NCBI GenBank assembly: GCA_023437365.1
Contig: JAEZGK010000013.1
Coordinates: 124,001-188,000 of the forward strand
Source of the DNA: Bacillota bacterium
GTDB lineage: Bacteria; Bacillota; Clostridia; Lachnospirales; Lachnospiraceae
DNA: 64,000 nt
Direction: 5' to 3'
Positions 34,571 to 43,873 of this stretch are shown here, one piece after another; the stretch's first letter is position 1; the number at the start of each line of letters is the position of its first letter. Both the position numbers and the translations under genes were made by a program. The notes beneath the pieces were generated by a model. That model made no database searches and was not told the DNA's origin. It worked only from the letters and a program-made list of their open reading frames with translations.

Positions 34571-34650
34571 GGAAACGAAGGGGTTTCAACAGTTATCAAT
34601 GATTATCTAAAATGGTGATCATTGATAAATATTGAAGCCCTTTTTTCATT
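34571..34650 (+). repeat. Leader hairpin, copy A
   Basis: An 80-base unit beginning GGAAACGAAGGGGTTTCAAC folds into a long hairpin: the TTATCAATGAT arm pairs with ATCATTGATAA, and the flanking GGGTTTCAA with TTGAAGCCC, followed by T6. It looks like a terminator. Copy B, 135 bases downstream, is near-identical. Both lie in the 5' leader of the D-glutamate/5-oxoproline operon. Confidence 0.75.
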
Positions 34651-34705
34651 ACTTTTTTATTGTTTTCATTATATTTTCTTTCACAAAACGATTAATATAT
34701 CCAAA

Positions 34706-34785
34706 GGAAACGAAAGAGTTTCAACAATTATCAATGATTATCTGAAAAGGATAATCATTGATAAGGGCTGAAGCTCTTTTATATT
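34706..34785 (+). repeat. Leader hairpin, copy B
   Basis: The second copy of the 80-base unit: GGAAACGAAAGAGTTTCAAC, then the same TTATCAATGATTATC/ATAATCATTGATAA core, then GGCTGAAGCTC and T4. Compensating differences (GGGG/CCC in copy A against AGAG/CTC in copy B) keep the stem paired, which argues for selection on structure. It ends 24 bases before the first gene of the operon. Confidence 0.75.
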
Positions 34786-34809
34786 ACAATAATATGGAGG
34801 TAGAAATTT

Positions 34810-36012
34810 ATGAAAAAGAAATTGTTATCTTTGGTACTTATTACTGCCCTGATCGTATCAATTCTATCAGGATGTAAAAGTACAACAAAATCAGAAACAT
34901 CGGATACTCCAACAACTTCAGATGCTTCTTCAACTGAAGTAGCTTCATCAACATCAGGTGAAGAAGACAACATTGTCCGTATCGGAGTTGTATGTACGAT
35001 CACAGGCGGTAGCGCTATCTATGGTGAAGGCGCTAAGAATGCAGTAACCATGGCAGCAGATGAAATTAATGGAAGTGACAGTAAGATTAAAGTTGAAATC
35101 GTTAAAATTGTTGACGATGCCAGTGATTCTAAACAGGCAGTGAATGCCTACAATAGTCTGGAGCCAAGCTCACCGGAAGCAGTTGTTGGTGCATTTTTCT
35201 CATCTGTTACCTTACCTATGGCCGAGATAGCAAAAGAGCAAAATATGTTATTACTTGCAACAGGAGCTACGAATAAAAAAGTAACAGAAGTTGGACCTAC
35301 AATTTTTAGAGATTGTTTTATTGATCCTTATCAAGGCAAGATGGCAGCACAATTTGCAAAAGAACAGGGCGTTACAAAGGCAGCTATTATTTATGCAAAG
35401 GATGATGATTATTCCAATGGTCTTAAGGATGCATTTGTTGAGAATGCACAGGCAAACGGGATTGAAATTGTATATACCGGTGAATGTACTACGAAGGATA
35501 CCGATTTTACGGCACAGGCTTCACAGGCAGTTGCAGCTGGCGCAGATTTCTTATTCTATCCTGCCTTCCTCGATACAGTGCCATTGTTAGTACAGCAGGT
35601 AAGAGATGCCGGATATGAAGGTATCATTATGGGTGGCGATGGTTGGGATGGTTCAGACACAACAGGTCTGGAATCCTACTTTAATAAATGTTACTTTACA
35701 AACCATTATTCATCCGAAGATTCAGCACCTGCTGTTCAGGAATTTGTTACGAAATATACAGAGAACTATGGTGTTGAAAGCTTAACTGCTTGTGCAGCAC
35801 TCTACTACGATGCGATATATATGTTAGTTGAAGCAGCAAAAAATGGTGGTGGTACGGATACGGCTTCTTTAGTAAAAGGTATGACTGGTATGACATTTAC
35901 CGGAGTGGGGGGCACCTTTACGATGGATGAAAATCGTAATGCTATCAAGAGCGTTGTTATCAATACATATGATGCTGGTAAGGTTAAGTGGTTAAAAACT
36001 TTAGAGCCGTAG
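34810..36012 (+). CDS. Branched-chain-type ABC transporter substrate-binding lipoprotein
   Basis: A 400-residue LivJ-family periplasmic-binding-type lipoprotein. A signal peptide ends in the lipobox LSGC (Cys near 22), then a Ser/Thr-rich linker, then the type I binding fold with IGVVCTITGGSAIYGEGAKNA and GAFFSSVTLPMAEIAKEQ. RBS GGAGG. Family ligands include Leu/Ile/Val, amides, urea and other amino acids; the operon partners suggest glutamate derivatives such as 5-oxoproline or D-glutamate here, as an inference. It opens the operon, behind two tandem leader hairpins. Confidence 0.88.
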   Translation: MKKKLLSLVLITALIVSILSGCKSTTKSETSDTPTTSDASSTEVASSTSGEEDNIVRIGVVCTITGGSAIYGEGAKNAVTMAADEINGSDSKIKVEIVKIVDDASDSKQAVNAYNSLEPSSPEAVVGAFFSSVTLPMAEIAKEQNMLLLATGATNKKVTEVGPTIFRDCFIDPYQGKMAAQFAKEQGVTKAAIIYAKDDDYSNGLKDAFVENAQANGIEIVYTGECTTKDTDFTAQASQAVAAGADFLFYPAFLDTVPLLVQQVRDAGYEGIIMGGDGWDGSDTTGLESYFNKCYFTNHYSSEDSAPAVQEFVTKYTENYGVESLTACAALYYDAIYMLVEAAKNGGGTDTASLVKGMTGMTFTGVGGTFTMDENRNAIKSVVINTYDAGKVKWLKTLEP

Positions 36013-36112
36013 AACAGTAAAGAATAAAAATAGAGTATACAATAGCATACAACGCAGGAATCAAACTGCGTTGTATGTTATTAATTTATATTCGGAAAGA
36101 CAGGTATTTGAT

Positions 36113-37000
36113 ATGTCGTTATTGATTCAAAGTATGGTAAATGGCCTAAATCAAGGGGCAATATACGCATTAATAGCTCTTGGGTATACCATGGTTTATG
36201 GTATTATTCGTATGATTAACTTTGCACACGGTGACTTTATCATGGTTGGTAGTTATACATTGTTTTATACGATACCATTAATGATTCATGCTGGTATGCC
36301 GCCCTGGATGGCAGTATTCATCGCTATTGCTGTTTGTACTGTAGTCGGAATTACTGTTGAGATTGTAGCATATAGACCTGTACGTAAAGCGGGTTCTATG
36401 ACAGCCTTGATCACTGCCCTAGCCATGAGCCTTTTCTTAGAGAATTTGGCAATGGTAGTATTCGGAGCTAATCCAAAATCAGTACCAGCCATTTTTAATC
36501 GTGCATCCATTGATATTCTGGGAGCCAAATTACAAGCGAAATATCTGCTTACCTTGGGTATCGGTATCATCATGATGATTGCACTTCAGATGTTTGTAAA
36601 AAAGACAAAATTAGGTAAGGCCATGAGAGCAGTTCCACAGGATAAACAGGCAGCTACTCTAATGGGGATTAAAGTAAATAATATAATTACGATTACCTTT
36701 GGTATCGGTTCTGCACTTGCTGCAATAGCTGCGCTTATGTATTGTAGTACTTATCCAAGATGTACAACGGATATGGGAAGTATGATGGGATTAAAAGCCT
36801 TTGTTGCAGCTGTTCTTGGCGGTATAGGAAGTATTCCGGGTGCTATGATTGGTGGTTTGATCGTTGGGCTAGTAGAAATTTTCGTAAAGGTATATATCGC
36901 TCCCGGTTGGTATGAAGCGATTACCTATAGCCTTTTAATCATCGTATTAATTGTAAAGCCATCTGGTATACTGGGTAAAAATATTGGCGAGAAAGTGTAG
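36113..37000 (+). CDS. ABC transporter permease, LivH family
   Basis: A 295-residue membrane protein with about eight hydrophobic segments and the LivH motifs LNQGAIYALIALGYTMVYGI and INFAHGDFIMVG at the start, and the ATPase-docking loop with AVPQDKQAATLMGI. ATG 36113 gives the family N-terminus; the earlier in-frame start adds 14 atypical residues. It forms the membrane channel with the LivM homologue that follows 8 bases later. Confidence 0.9.
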   Translation: MSLLIQSMVNGLNQGAIYALIALGYTMVYGIIRMINFAHGDFIMVGSYTLFYTIPLMIHAGMPPWMAVFIAIAVCTVVGITVEIVAYRPVRKAGSMTALITALAMSLFLENLAMVVFGANPKSVPAIFNRASIDILGAKLQAKYLLTLGIGIIMMIALQMFVKKTKLGKAMRAVPQDKQAATLMGIKVNNIITITFGIGSALAAIAALMYCSTYPRCTTDMGSMMGLKAFVAAVLGGIGSIPGAMIGGLIVGLVEIFVKVYIAPGWYEAITYSLLIIVLIVKPSGILGKNIGEKV

Positions 37001-37008
37001 GTGGAAAA

Positions 37009-38013
37009 ATGAATATATTCATTAATAAAAAGTGGACATATTTAATTAATTTTATAGGAATTTGTTTGATCTTTTTTGCGTTTTCGATACTTTTTAATTC
37101 AGGAGTATTGGGAACTAGAACCAACTACATAAAAGGTGTATTTACTACAGCAAGCTATACCATTATTATGGTAACTTCGCTTAATCTATTAACAGGGTTC
37201 ATGGGTGAATTTTCACTGGGCCATGCCGGATTTATGTCTGTGGGAGCCTACAGCTCAGCAATTGTGACAAATATGCTGGTGGGTAAAGGAATACCGAGTA
37301 TCGTACTTTTTGTTATTGCGTTGCTGACAGGTGGTATCGCTGCAGCAATCACAGGAACGTTGGTTGGGATACCGGCACTAAGACTTAGAGGAGATTATCT
37401 GGCGATTGTTACTATTGCATTTGCGGAAATTATTAGAGTTGCGTTTTGTAACTTTGAAATCACCGGAGGAGGAAAGACGATGAGTGGTATTACAAAGCTT
37501 TCTAACTTCTACTGGTGCTTTTGGGTTATGGTAATTTGCGTGACCTTTATGTATATGTACGTGCGCTCCAGATTTGGCCGCACGGTAGCGGCTATTCGTG
37601 AAGATTACATTGCTGCAGCTTCCAGTGGAATTAATGTTACCTTTTATAAGGTATTAACCTTTGCAATTTCAGCTTTTTTTGCCGGAATAGGTGGCGCAAT
37701 GTATGCACATTATATGACCGCTATGATACCTACGAATTTTAATTTCATGTATTCAGCAGAATTTCTGACGGAGGTGATCATTGGTGGTACCGGATCATTA
37801 ACCGGTTCTATTATCGGGGCAGCCTTCTTATCAGCATTGCCGGAGGCAATGAGAGAATTTTCAAATTATCGTATGCTTGCATACTCGATTATATTGGTAT
37901 TGGTAATGATATTTAAACCAAGTGGTATTTTTGGAACCTATGAATTCTCTTTAACAGGTACTCTTTCTAAATTATTTAGTAAAGCTAAAAAGAAGGAGGT
38001 AAGTAAATCATGA
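37009..38013 (+). CDS. ABC transporter permease, LivM family
   Basis: A 334-residue permease with eight or nine hydrophobic segments, the LivM signature LNLLTGFMGEFSLGHAGFMSVGAYSSA and the loop AIREDYIAAASSGINV that contacts the ATPases. It ends in a Lys-rich tail. Its stop overlaps the start of the next gene by 4 bases (ATGA), indicating tight coupling. Second channel subunit of the transporter. Confidence 0.9.
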   Translation: MNIFINKKWTYLINFIGICLIFFAFSILFNSGVLGTRTNYIKGVFTTASYTIIMVTSLNLLTGFMGEFSLGHAGFMSVGAYSSAIVTNMLVGKGIPSIVLFVIALLTGGIAAAITGTLVGIPALRLRGDYLAIVTIAFAEIIRVAFCNFEITGGGKTMSGITKLSNFYWCFWVMVICVTFMYMYVRSRFGRTVAAIREDYIAAASSGINVTFYKVLTFAISAFFAGIGGAMYAHYMTAMIPTNFNFMYSAEFLTEVIIGGTGSLTGSIIGAAFLSALPEAMREFSNYRMLAYSIILVLVMIFKPSGIFGTYEFSLTGTLSKLFSKAKKKEVSKS

Positions 38014-38789
38014 GTACAGAAGAACCTGTATTAAAAGTATCACATTTAGGGATTTCATTTGGAGGACTTAAGGCAGTAAGTGATTTCAATATTGAAATAG
38101 GAAAAAGCGAATTGTACGGCCTCATTGGTCCAAATGGTGCCGGAAAAACAACAGTATTCAACTTGCTTACAGGAGTATATAAGCCTACAGAAGGTGCTTT
38201 TTTCCTGAATGGTGAGAAAATGAACGGAAAAAAGACACATCAGGTAGTACAGTCAGGCATTGCAAGAACTTTTCAAAATATACGTCTTTTTAAGAAAATG
38301 ACTGCGCTTGACAATGTAAAAGTTGCTATGAATATGAAAATGAATTATTCGGTTTTTTCGGCAATTTTTCGGTTGCCGGGTTATTGGAAGGAAGAAGCAG
38401 AAATTGATGCAAAGGCAAGGAAATTGTTAAAGGTAGTGAAGCTTTTAGATAAGGCTGATGTGGTGGCTCAGAACCTTCCCTACGGACAGCAAAGAAGGCT
38501 TGAAATAGCAAGAGCTCTTGCTACTGATATGAAATTACTGCTTTTAGATGAACCTGCGGCAGGTATGAATCCTACTGAGACAGCTGAATTACTTGACATT
38601 ATTAATTTCATTCGAAAAGAATTTAATATTTCTGTATTACTGATAGAGCATGATATGAGCTTAGTTATGAAGATTTGTGAAAAAATTCAGGTGATTGATT
38701 ATGGTGAAACAATAGCCTTTGGTACACCGGAGGAGATTGCAAATAATCCCAGAGTAATTGAATCTTATCTCGGTAAAGAGGACGAATAA
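38010..38789 (+). CDS. ABC transporter ATP-binding protein, LivG family
   Basis: A 259-residue ATPase: Walker A GPNGAGKTT (about 37-45), a LivG-type insertion around TFQNIRLFKKMTALDNV, signature LPYGQQRRLEIARAL (a YGQQR variant of LSGGQ usual in LivG), Walker B LLLLDEPAAGMNP and the LIEHDMSLV H-loop. All residues for ATP hydrolysis are present. Paired with the LivF homologue. Confidence 0.92.
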   Translation: MSTEEPVLKVSHLGISFGGLKAVSDFNIEIGKSELYGLIGPNGAGKTTVFNLLTGVYKPTEGAFFLNGEKMNGKKTHQVVQSGIARTFQNIRLFKKMTALDNVKVAMNMKMNYSVFSAIFRLPGYWKEEAEIDAKARKLLKVVKLLDKADVVAQNLPYGQQRRLEIARALATDMKLLLLDEPAAGMNPTETAELLDIINFIRKEFNISVLLIEHDMSLVMKICEKIQVIDYGETIAFGTPEEIANNPRVIESYLGKEDE

Positions 38790-38803
38790 GGGGGTGAATA
38801 CAT

Positions 38804-39511
38804 ATGCTATCTATTAAAGAGTTACATGTTTCCTATGGTGCTATTCATGCGATTCATGGAGTAAGTCTGGAGGTCAAGGATGGAGAAATTGTTTCCTTAA
38901 TCGGAGCGAACGGTGCCGGAAAAACAACTATTTTACATACAGTTACAGGTCTAAAGACCGCAAAAAGCGGTACAATTACCTACGGAGAGCTTGACCTATG
39001 TGTAACGGATGCGAGCAAATTGATAAAATATGGGATTAGCCATGTTCCGGAAGGAAGACATATTTTCCCGGATATGACTGTTTTGGAGAACCTGGAAATG
39101 GGAGCTTACTCTTCGAAGAAAAATAAAAGTGAGCTTGAAAAAAACTTCGGGATGGTATTTGAACGTTTTCCGAGATTAAAGGAAAGATACAAGCAGCTGG
39201 CAGGAACATTGTCAGGTGGTGAACAACAGATGCTGGCAATGGGCAGAGCATTAATGGCAGATCCTAAAATATTATTACTTGATGAGCCTTCCATGGGACT
39301 ATCGCCGATCCTGGTAAAGGAAATATTCAGTATCATTCGATATTGCCATGATATTGGGATAACAATACTTTTGGTTGAGCAGAATGCAAAAATGGCACTT
39401 AGTATCGCAGACAGAGCATATGTTTTGGAGACCGGAAATATTACAATTAGTGGTAAAGCCAAGGAACTGCTGGAAGACGACAGAGTTCGAAAGGCATATC
39501 TTGGTCAATAG
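38804..39511 (+). CDS. ABC transporter ATP-binding protein, LivF family
   Basis: A 235-residue ATPase: Walker A GANGAGKTT, HVPEGRHIFPDMTVLENL (LivF hallmark), signature LSGGEQQMLAMGRALM, Walker B ILLLDEPSMGLSP and LVEQNAKMA. RBS GGGGGTG lies 8-10 bases before ATG. It completes the five-gene transporter; metabolic genes of the operon follow directly. Confidence 0.92.
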   Translation: MLSIKELHVSYGAIHAIHGVSLEVKDGEIVSLIGANGAGKTTILHTVTGLKTAKSGTITYGELDLCVTDASKLIKYGISHVPEGRHIFPDMTVLENLEMGAYSSKKNKSELEKNFGMVFERFPRLKERYKQLAGTLSGGEQQMLAMGRALMADPKILLLDEPSMGLSPILVKEIFSIIRYCHDIGITILLVEQNAKMALSIADRAYVLETGNITISGKAKELLEDDRVRKAYLGQ

Positions 39512-39580
39512 TCTCGCAAATAGCCTGTGAGTTATTTGTGATTAGCGATGGCGCGTTTGGGCGGCGGAATGGAGATAAGT

Positions 39581-40204
39581 ATGGAACATTTTATTCTCGC
39601 TATTACGAGAACCTGCGGAAGTGGGGCAACCACTATCAGTAAAATGCTTGCAGCAGAGTATGGAATTGCACTATATGACAGGCAACTTTTACGCTTGGCT
39701 TCAGAAGACAGTGGAATTAATGAAGCCTTATTCTTGGAAGCAGACGAAACGGTAAAAAAGACTATTTTGTATCACGTTTCTAAAAAGGTTTATAACGGAG
39801 AATTGATACCTCCGGAAAGTGATAATTTTACTTCAGATAATAACCTTTTTAATTATCAGGCAAAAGTACTAAGGAATCTTGCTGAGATAGAATCCTATAT
39901 TGTAATTGGAAGATGTGGTGATTATATTTTGCGGGATAGAAAAGATATGATCTCCATTTTCCTCACAGCGGATGAAGATATTTGCACTCAACACGTGATG
40001 GAGCGGCTTGTCTGCAATAAGAAAGAAGCTAAGAAATATATAGCTAAGAATAATAAATTCAGGAGTGATTATTATACTTATCACACCGGTAGAAAGTGGA
40101 GAAATCCAGATAATTACGATTTGTGTCTCAATACCAGTAAACTGGGGTATAAGAAAACAGTTCAAATTATTAAGGACTACGTTACATTAAGAATAGGTGA
40201 TTAG
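39581..40204 (+). CDS. Cytidylate kinase-like family protein
   Basis: A 207-residue P-loop kinase-like protein: TRTCGSGATTISKMLAAEYG near the start is a cytidylate-kinase-like variant P-loop, followed by YDRQLLRLASEDSGI and IVIGRCGDYILRD, both typical of this family of unknown substrate. ATG 39581, with GGAG 6 bases upstream, is preferred over two earlier in-frame ATGs. Its place between transporter and metabolic genes suggests a role in the same process, perhaps regulatory, but the substrate is unknown. Confidence 0.75.
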   Translation: MEHFILAITRTCGSGATTISKMLAAEYGIALYDRQLLRLASEDSGINEALFLEADETVKKTILYHVSKKVYNGELIPPESDNFTSDNNLFNYQAKVLRNLAEIESYIVIGRCGDYILRDRKDMISIFLTADEDICTQHVMERLVCNKKEAKKYIAKNNKFRSDYYTYHTGRKWRNPDNYDLCLNTSKLGYKKTVQIIKDYVTLRIGD

Positions 40205-40240
40205 GATTGAATAAAATTATTAGAAATCAGGTGCAGATGA

Positions 40241-41092
40241 ATGGAGAATTTAGGATACTACGACGGTAAATATGATTTAATTGAAAATATGACGGTGCCT
40301 TTTGATGACAGAGTGCATTACTACGGAGATGGAGTCTATGATGCCACCTGTGCCGGTAATCATATTATATTTAATCTGGAGGAGCATGTGGAAAGATTTT
40401 TTAATAGTGCCGGGTTACTGCAAATTAAAATTCCGCTGACCAAGGAGGAGTTGAAACAGACTCTGATTGAGATGGTAAATAAGGTAGATGGAGACGAACT
40501 TTTTGTCTATTGGCAGGTTACCAGAGCGGTTGCTCCCAGAAAGCACGTATTTCCTGATCAAGAAGCGAAATTATGGATTATGATTAGACCATCCAAGATA
40601 GGTGATCCGAAGCAGCAATTAAAGCTTATTACGATAGAAGATACAAGATTTTTACATTGTAATATAAAGACTCTGAATTTAATACCGAATGTCATGGCTT
40701 CGCAAAAAGGTGAATTGGCTGGCTGCGATGAGATAGTATTCCATCGTGGAGAAAGAGTAACTGAATGCTCGCATAGCAATCTACATATTATTAAGGATGG
40801 AAAGTTTATTACACCTCCGGCAGATCACTATATTCTGGCGGGAATTGCCAGAGCACATTTGATTAAAATGTGCAAGCAATTAACTATTCCGGTAGAGGAA
40901 ACGGTATTTACGGTACAAGAAATGATGGAGGCAGATGAGGTTATCATCAGTTCTTCAAGTAATTTCTGCTTGTCAGCGTATGAGATAGATGGTAAGAAGG
41001 TCGGAGGTAAAGCGCCGGAGCTCCTTCATAAATTACAGGCAGCGCTAATGGATGAATACTTAGTAGCCACAAATCAGAAGGAGGCCAAATGA
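40241..41092 (+). CDS. D-amino-acid transaminase-like class IV aminotransferase
   Basis: A 283-residue fold-type IV PLP enzyme. The segment YYDGKYDLIENMTVPFDDR, the PLP lysine in CNIKTLNLIPNVMASQ (Lys143), and the glutamate in ERVTECSHSN match D-alanine/D-glutamate aminotransferases, which exchange D-Ala plus 2-oxoglutarate for pyruvate plus D-Glu. With the D-glutamate cyclase-type genes downstream it may supply or drain D-glutamate. RBS is moderate. Branched-chain or 4-amino-4-deoxychorismate functions are less likely from the motif wording. Confidence 0.85.
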   Translation: MENLGYYDGKYDLIENMTVPFDDRVHYYGDGVYDATCAGNHIIFNLEEHVERFFNSAGLLQIKIPLTKEELKQTLIEMVNKVDGDELFVYWQVTRAVAPRKHVFPDQEAKLWIMIRPSKIGDPKQQLKLITIEDTRFLHCNIKTLNLIPNVMASQKGELAGCDEIVFHRGERVTECSHSNLHIIKDGKFITPPADHYILAGIARAHLIKMCKQLTIPVEETVFTVQEMMEADEVIISSSSNFCLSAYEIDGKKVGGKAPELLHKLQAALMDEYLVATNQKEAK

Positions 41093-41095
41093 TCC

Positions 41096-42172
41096 ATGAC
41101 GAAAGAGGAATTGATGATATATCACATGGGTGAGAACCTGGACACACTGATGAATCTAGATCCCAGAGGTTATGGAGTCTGTCGTATTCTATATGCCGGT
41201 AGTAGGGCATATACGGGAGAGCCACTAACAATGCACTGTGCAAAAAAAATGGTTGAGAATATAAAGAACGGTGACTTTGTTTTTATTCTCACCGGTTTCA
41301 TATTACTTCCTCATAGAGCACCGGAAATGGATGGAATTGTAAGCTCCATGCTGCTTGCCCGTGCCCTGGTGCAGGCTTTTGATGCAAAACCTGTGATCAT
41401 TTGTCCCGAAGATAACTTCGAAGCTGTAAAAGAGTGTGCAAGAGTTGTCGGGCTTCATTGCTATGAGGATTTGGATAAGGTTGCGACACTTCCTATTTCC
41501 ATGGGAGTAATTAATTTTACGAAGGATAGTAGTAAAGCGGAGGAACAAGCGGAACAAATTATTTCCGCAATACTTCCAAAGGCTGTGATTGCAATCGAGG
41601 CACCCGGAGCGAATGAATGCGGAGAATATCATAATTCAATTGGCATAAATATTACCGAGCTTGAGGCAAAGACTGATGTTTTGTTTCAGAAGCTAAAGGA
41701 TAGAGGAGTGCTCAACTTTGCCATAGGTGATTTGGGAAATGAAATTGGTATGGGTACCATAGCAGAGCATATCAAGAAATATATTCCTTACACTTCAAAA
41801 AATCAGTGTAAGTGTGATTGTCATGGCGGGATTCTGTCAAAAACAAGTGCAGACAATATTATCACTGCAACGGTGTCTGATTGGGGCTGCTATGGTCTCA
41901 TGGCTGCTATTGCTTTCCTTAAAAAAGACCTGGATATTTTCCATAAGGGAGAAATGGAAATGGAAGTGATGCGAGTTGCTACAAGAAATGGGGTTATTGA
42001 TATGACAGGTTCCCTAATTCCCGGAATTGATGGCTTTAATACGAAAATGAATGTGAATATTGTTGAACTCATGCGTCAGTGTGTAGGATATGCAATGAAG
42101 CACGAAGGAAGAACGGATCACTGGTTTGACAAAGTCATAGAGAAGGGATTCTTTCAGAAAGAGAGGCAGTAA
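41096..42172 (+). CDS. DUF4392 protein, homologue of the C-terminal half of D-glutamate cyclase
   Basis: A 358-residue protein of the DUF4392 (GLUCM-like C-terminal) family. Visible features are FILTGFILLPHRAPEMDGIVSSMLLARAL, VIICPEDNF, IAIEAPGANECGEYHNS and IGDLGNEIGMG. In animals this domain is the C-terminal half of DGLUCY, which converts D-glutamate to 5-oxo-D-proline. It starts 3 bases after the transaminase stop and its own stop overlaps pxpB by one base. The partner N-terminal-half domain (DUF1445) is encoded three genes further on. Confidence 0.85.
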   Translation: MTKEELMIYHMGENLDTLMNLDPRGYGVCRILYAGSRAYTGEPLTMHCAKKMVENIKNGDFVFILTGFILLPHRAPEMDGIVSSMLLARALVQAFDAKPVIICPEDNFEAVKECARVVGLHCYEDLDKVATLPISMGVINFTKDSSKAEEQAEQIISAILPKAVIAIEAPGANECGEYHNSIGINITELEAKTDVLFQKLKDRGVLNFAIGDLGNEIGMGTIAEHIKKYIPYTSKNQCKCDCHGGILSKTSADNIITATVSDWGCYGLMAAIAFLKKDLDIFHKGEMEMEVMRVATRNGVIDMTGSLIPGIDGFNTKMNVNIVELMRQCVGYAMKHEGRTDHWFDKVIEKGFFQKERQ

Positions 42173-42882
42173 TGAGGATATTACCGGCAGGAGATTTAGC
42201 ACTCGTTGTGGAATTTGGTAATGAAATAAGCACAGCCTGTAATGATCGGGTCAGGCAGTTGAATCAAAGCTTAAGAAAGAATGAAATCAAGGGTGTCATT
42301 GAAACTGTTCCCACATTTCGTTCCCTATTAGTGTATTACGATCCTTTAAAAGTTACATATAAGAAGCTATGCAAATATATTCAGTCTGTTGCTAAGGAGA
42401 CGGTAGAGCTTAATACAAAGACAAAAAGGATTATTGAGATACCTGTATGCTATGGCGGGCAGTACGGTGAAGACCTGACAGATGTCGCCAAGCATACTGG
42501 ATTGAGTGAAGCAGAGGTGATTCGTATTCATTCGGGTGTGAATTACCTGATTTATATGTTGGGCTTTTTGCCGGGATTTCCTTACCTGGGGGGACTGGAT
42601 AAAAGATTGGAGACACCAAGGTTATCAAATCCTCGAACATCGATTCCCGCCGGTTCTGTCGGAATAGGAGGAGAACAGACGGGTGTTTATCCAATTGTCT
42701 CGCCGGGAGGGTGGAGGCTGATCGGAAAAACTCCAGTAAAGCTTTATGATAGTGAACGCGAAAACCCAACCCTTTATCAAGCCGGAGATTATATTCATTT
42801 TAAACCAATTGATGAAGCTGAGTATATACGTATTGAAGAGTTGGTTAAAAATGGACAGTATCGGTGTAAGGAGGCGGAATAG
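42172..42882 (+). CDS. pxpB: 5-oxoprolinase subunit B
   Basis: A 236-residue PxpB/KipI-family protein: MRILPAGDLALVVEFGNEIS start, VNYLIYMLGFLPGFPYLGGLD and RTSIPAGSVGIGGEQTGVYP, the hallmark block of this family. PxpA, PxpB and PxpC together hydrolyse 5-oxoproline to glutamate with ATP. The ATG shares one base with the preceding stop. All three subunits are in this operon, which supports 5-oxoprolinase rather than the sporulation kinase inhibitor role first given to KipI. Confidence 0.92.
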   Translation: MRILPAGDLALVVEFGNEISTACNDRVRQLNQSLRKNEIKGVIETVPTFRSLLVYYDPLKVTYKKLCKYIQSVAKETVELNTKTKRIIEIPVCYGGQYGEDLTDVAKHTGLSEAEVIRIHSGVNYLIYMLGFLPGFPYLGGLDKRLETPRLSNPRTSIPAGSVGIGGEQTGVYPIVSPGGWRLIGKTPVKLYDSERENPTLYQAGDYIHFKPIDEAEYIRIEELVKNGQYRCKEAE

Positions 42883-42890
42883 GGCTAAAT

Positions 42891-43832
42891 ATGAGTATTC
42901 AAATAATAAATCCGGGTGCATTAACCACAGTACAGGATTATGGAAGAATCGGATATGGAGATATAGGGTTTTCACCATCTGGAGCGGTAGATACGATGGC
43001 GATGGAAATTGCCAATTACTTGGTTGGAAATGAGAAGGGAGAAGGAGTATTAGAATGTACCCTTTTTGGCCCCACAATTCATTTTACGAAGGATAATGTG
43101 ATAGCTGTGACAGGTGCTGATATGAAGCCAAGGGTAAACGATCGGGAAATTCCTATGAACACCGCTGTATCTGTAAAGGCGGGAGAGGACTTAGCACTTA
43201 CGTTTGCAATAAAAGGTTGTCGAAGCTATATTGCTTTTGCAAATGGCCTGGAGATCAAAGAATACTTCGGAAGCAAATCTACCAATATAAAAATTGCAAT
43301 CGGTGGATTTCATGGCAGGCCTTTAAGACCAATGGATGAAATAGCATTTGTAAGGCCGATAAGTATTTTGCCTGATATGGAGAAACGAACCTACCAATAC
43401 TCCGACACCGTTGCTTCACCAAAGATCCTCAGGGTAGTGATGGGACCTCAGGATGATTATTTTACCAGCGACGGTATACATACCTTTGAAACAGAAAGCT
43501 ATCAATTGACAAATGATTCGAACAGGATGGCTTGTAAGCTTTCCGGACCGATCATTGCCAGCAAACAAGCTACGGATATTATATCGGACGGAATTGCACT
43601 GGGTTCCATCCAAGTTTCATCAAACGGGCAGCCCATCATAATGCTTTCGGATCGACAAACTACCGGAGGATATGCAAAAATAGGAACGGTCATTTCTACG
43701 GATATACCAAGGATTGCGCAGTGCAAACCAGGAGACGAAATAAGATTTCAAAGAATTACATTAAAGGAAGCTCATAAGCTTTATAAAAAACTAAGAAGAG
43801 ATATGAGCAAACTCCAGAAGAAACTGAGATAA
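42891..43832 (+). CDS. pxpC: 5-oxoprolinase subunit C
   Basis: A 313-residue PxpC/KipA (biotin-dependent carboxyltransferase-like) protein: INPGALTTVQDYGRIGYGDI and FSPSGAVDTMAMEIANYLVGN at the start, and LSDRQTTGGYAKIGTVISTD near the end. It forms the catalytic heteromer with PxpB. The start lies 8 bases after pxpB. The C-terminal 25 residues are Lys/Arg-rich. Confidence 0.92.
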   Translation: MSIQIINPGALTTVQDYGRIGYGDIGFSPSGAVDTMAMEIANYLVGNEKGEGVLECTLFGPTIHFTKDNVIAVTGADMKPRVNDREIPMNTAVSVKAGEDLALTFAIKGCRSYIAFANGLEIKEYFGSKSTNIKIAIGGFHGRPLRPMDEIAFVRPISILPDMEKRTYQYSDTVASPKILRVVMGPQDDYFTSDGIHTFETESYQLTNDSNRMACKLSGPIIASKQATDIISDGIALGSIQVSSNGQPIIMLSDRQTTGGYAKIGTVISTDIPRIAQCKPGDEIRFQRITLKEAHKLYKKLRRDMSKLQKKLR

Positions 43833-43873
43833 TCATAGAGTGTGTCATCGATGGCGGTAAAACGGAGGTAATT

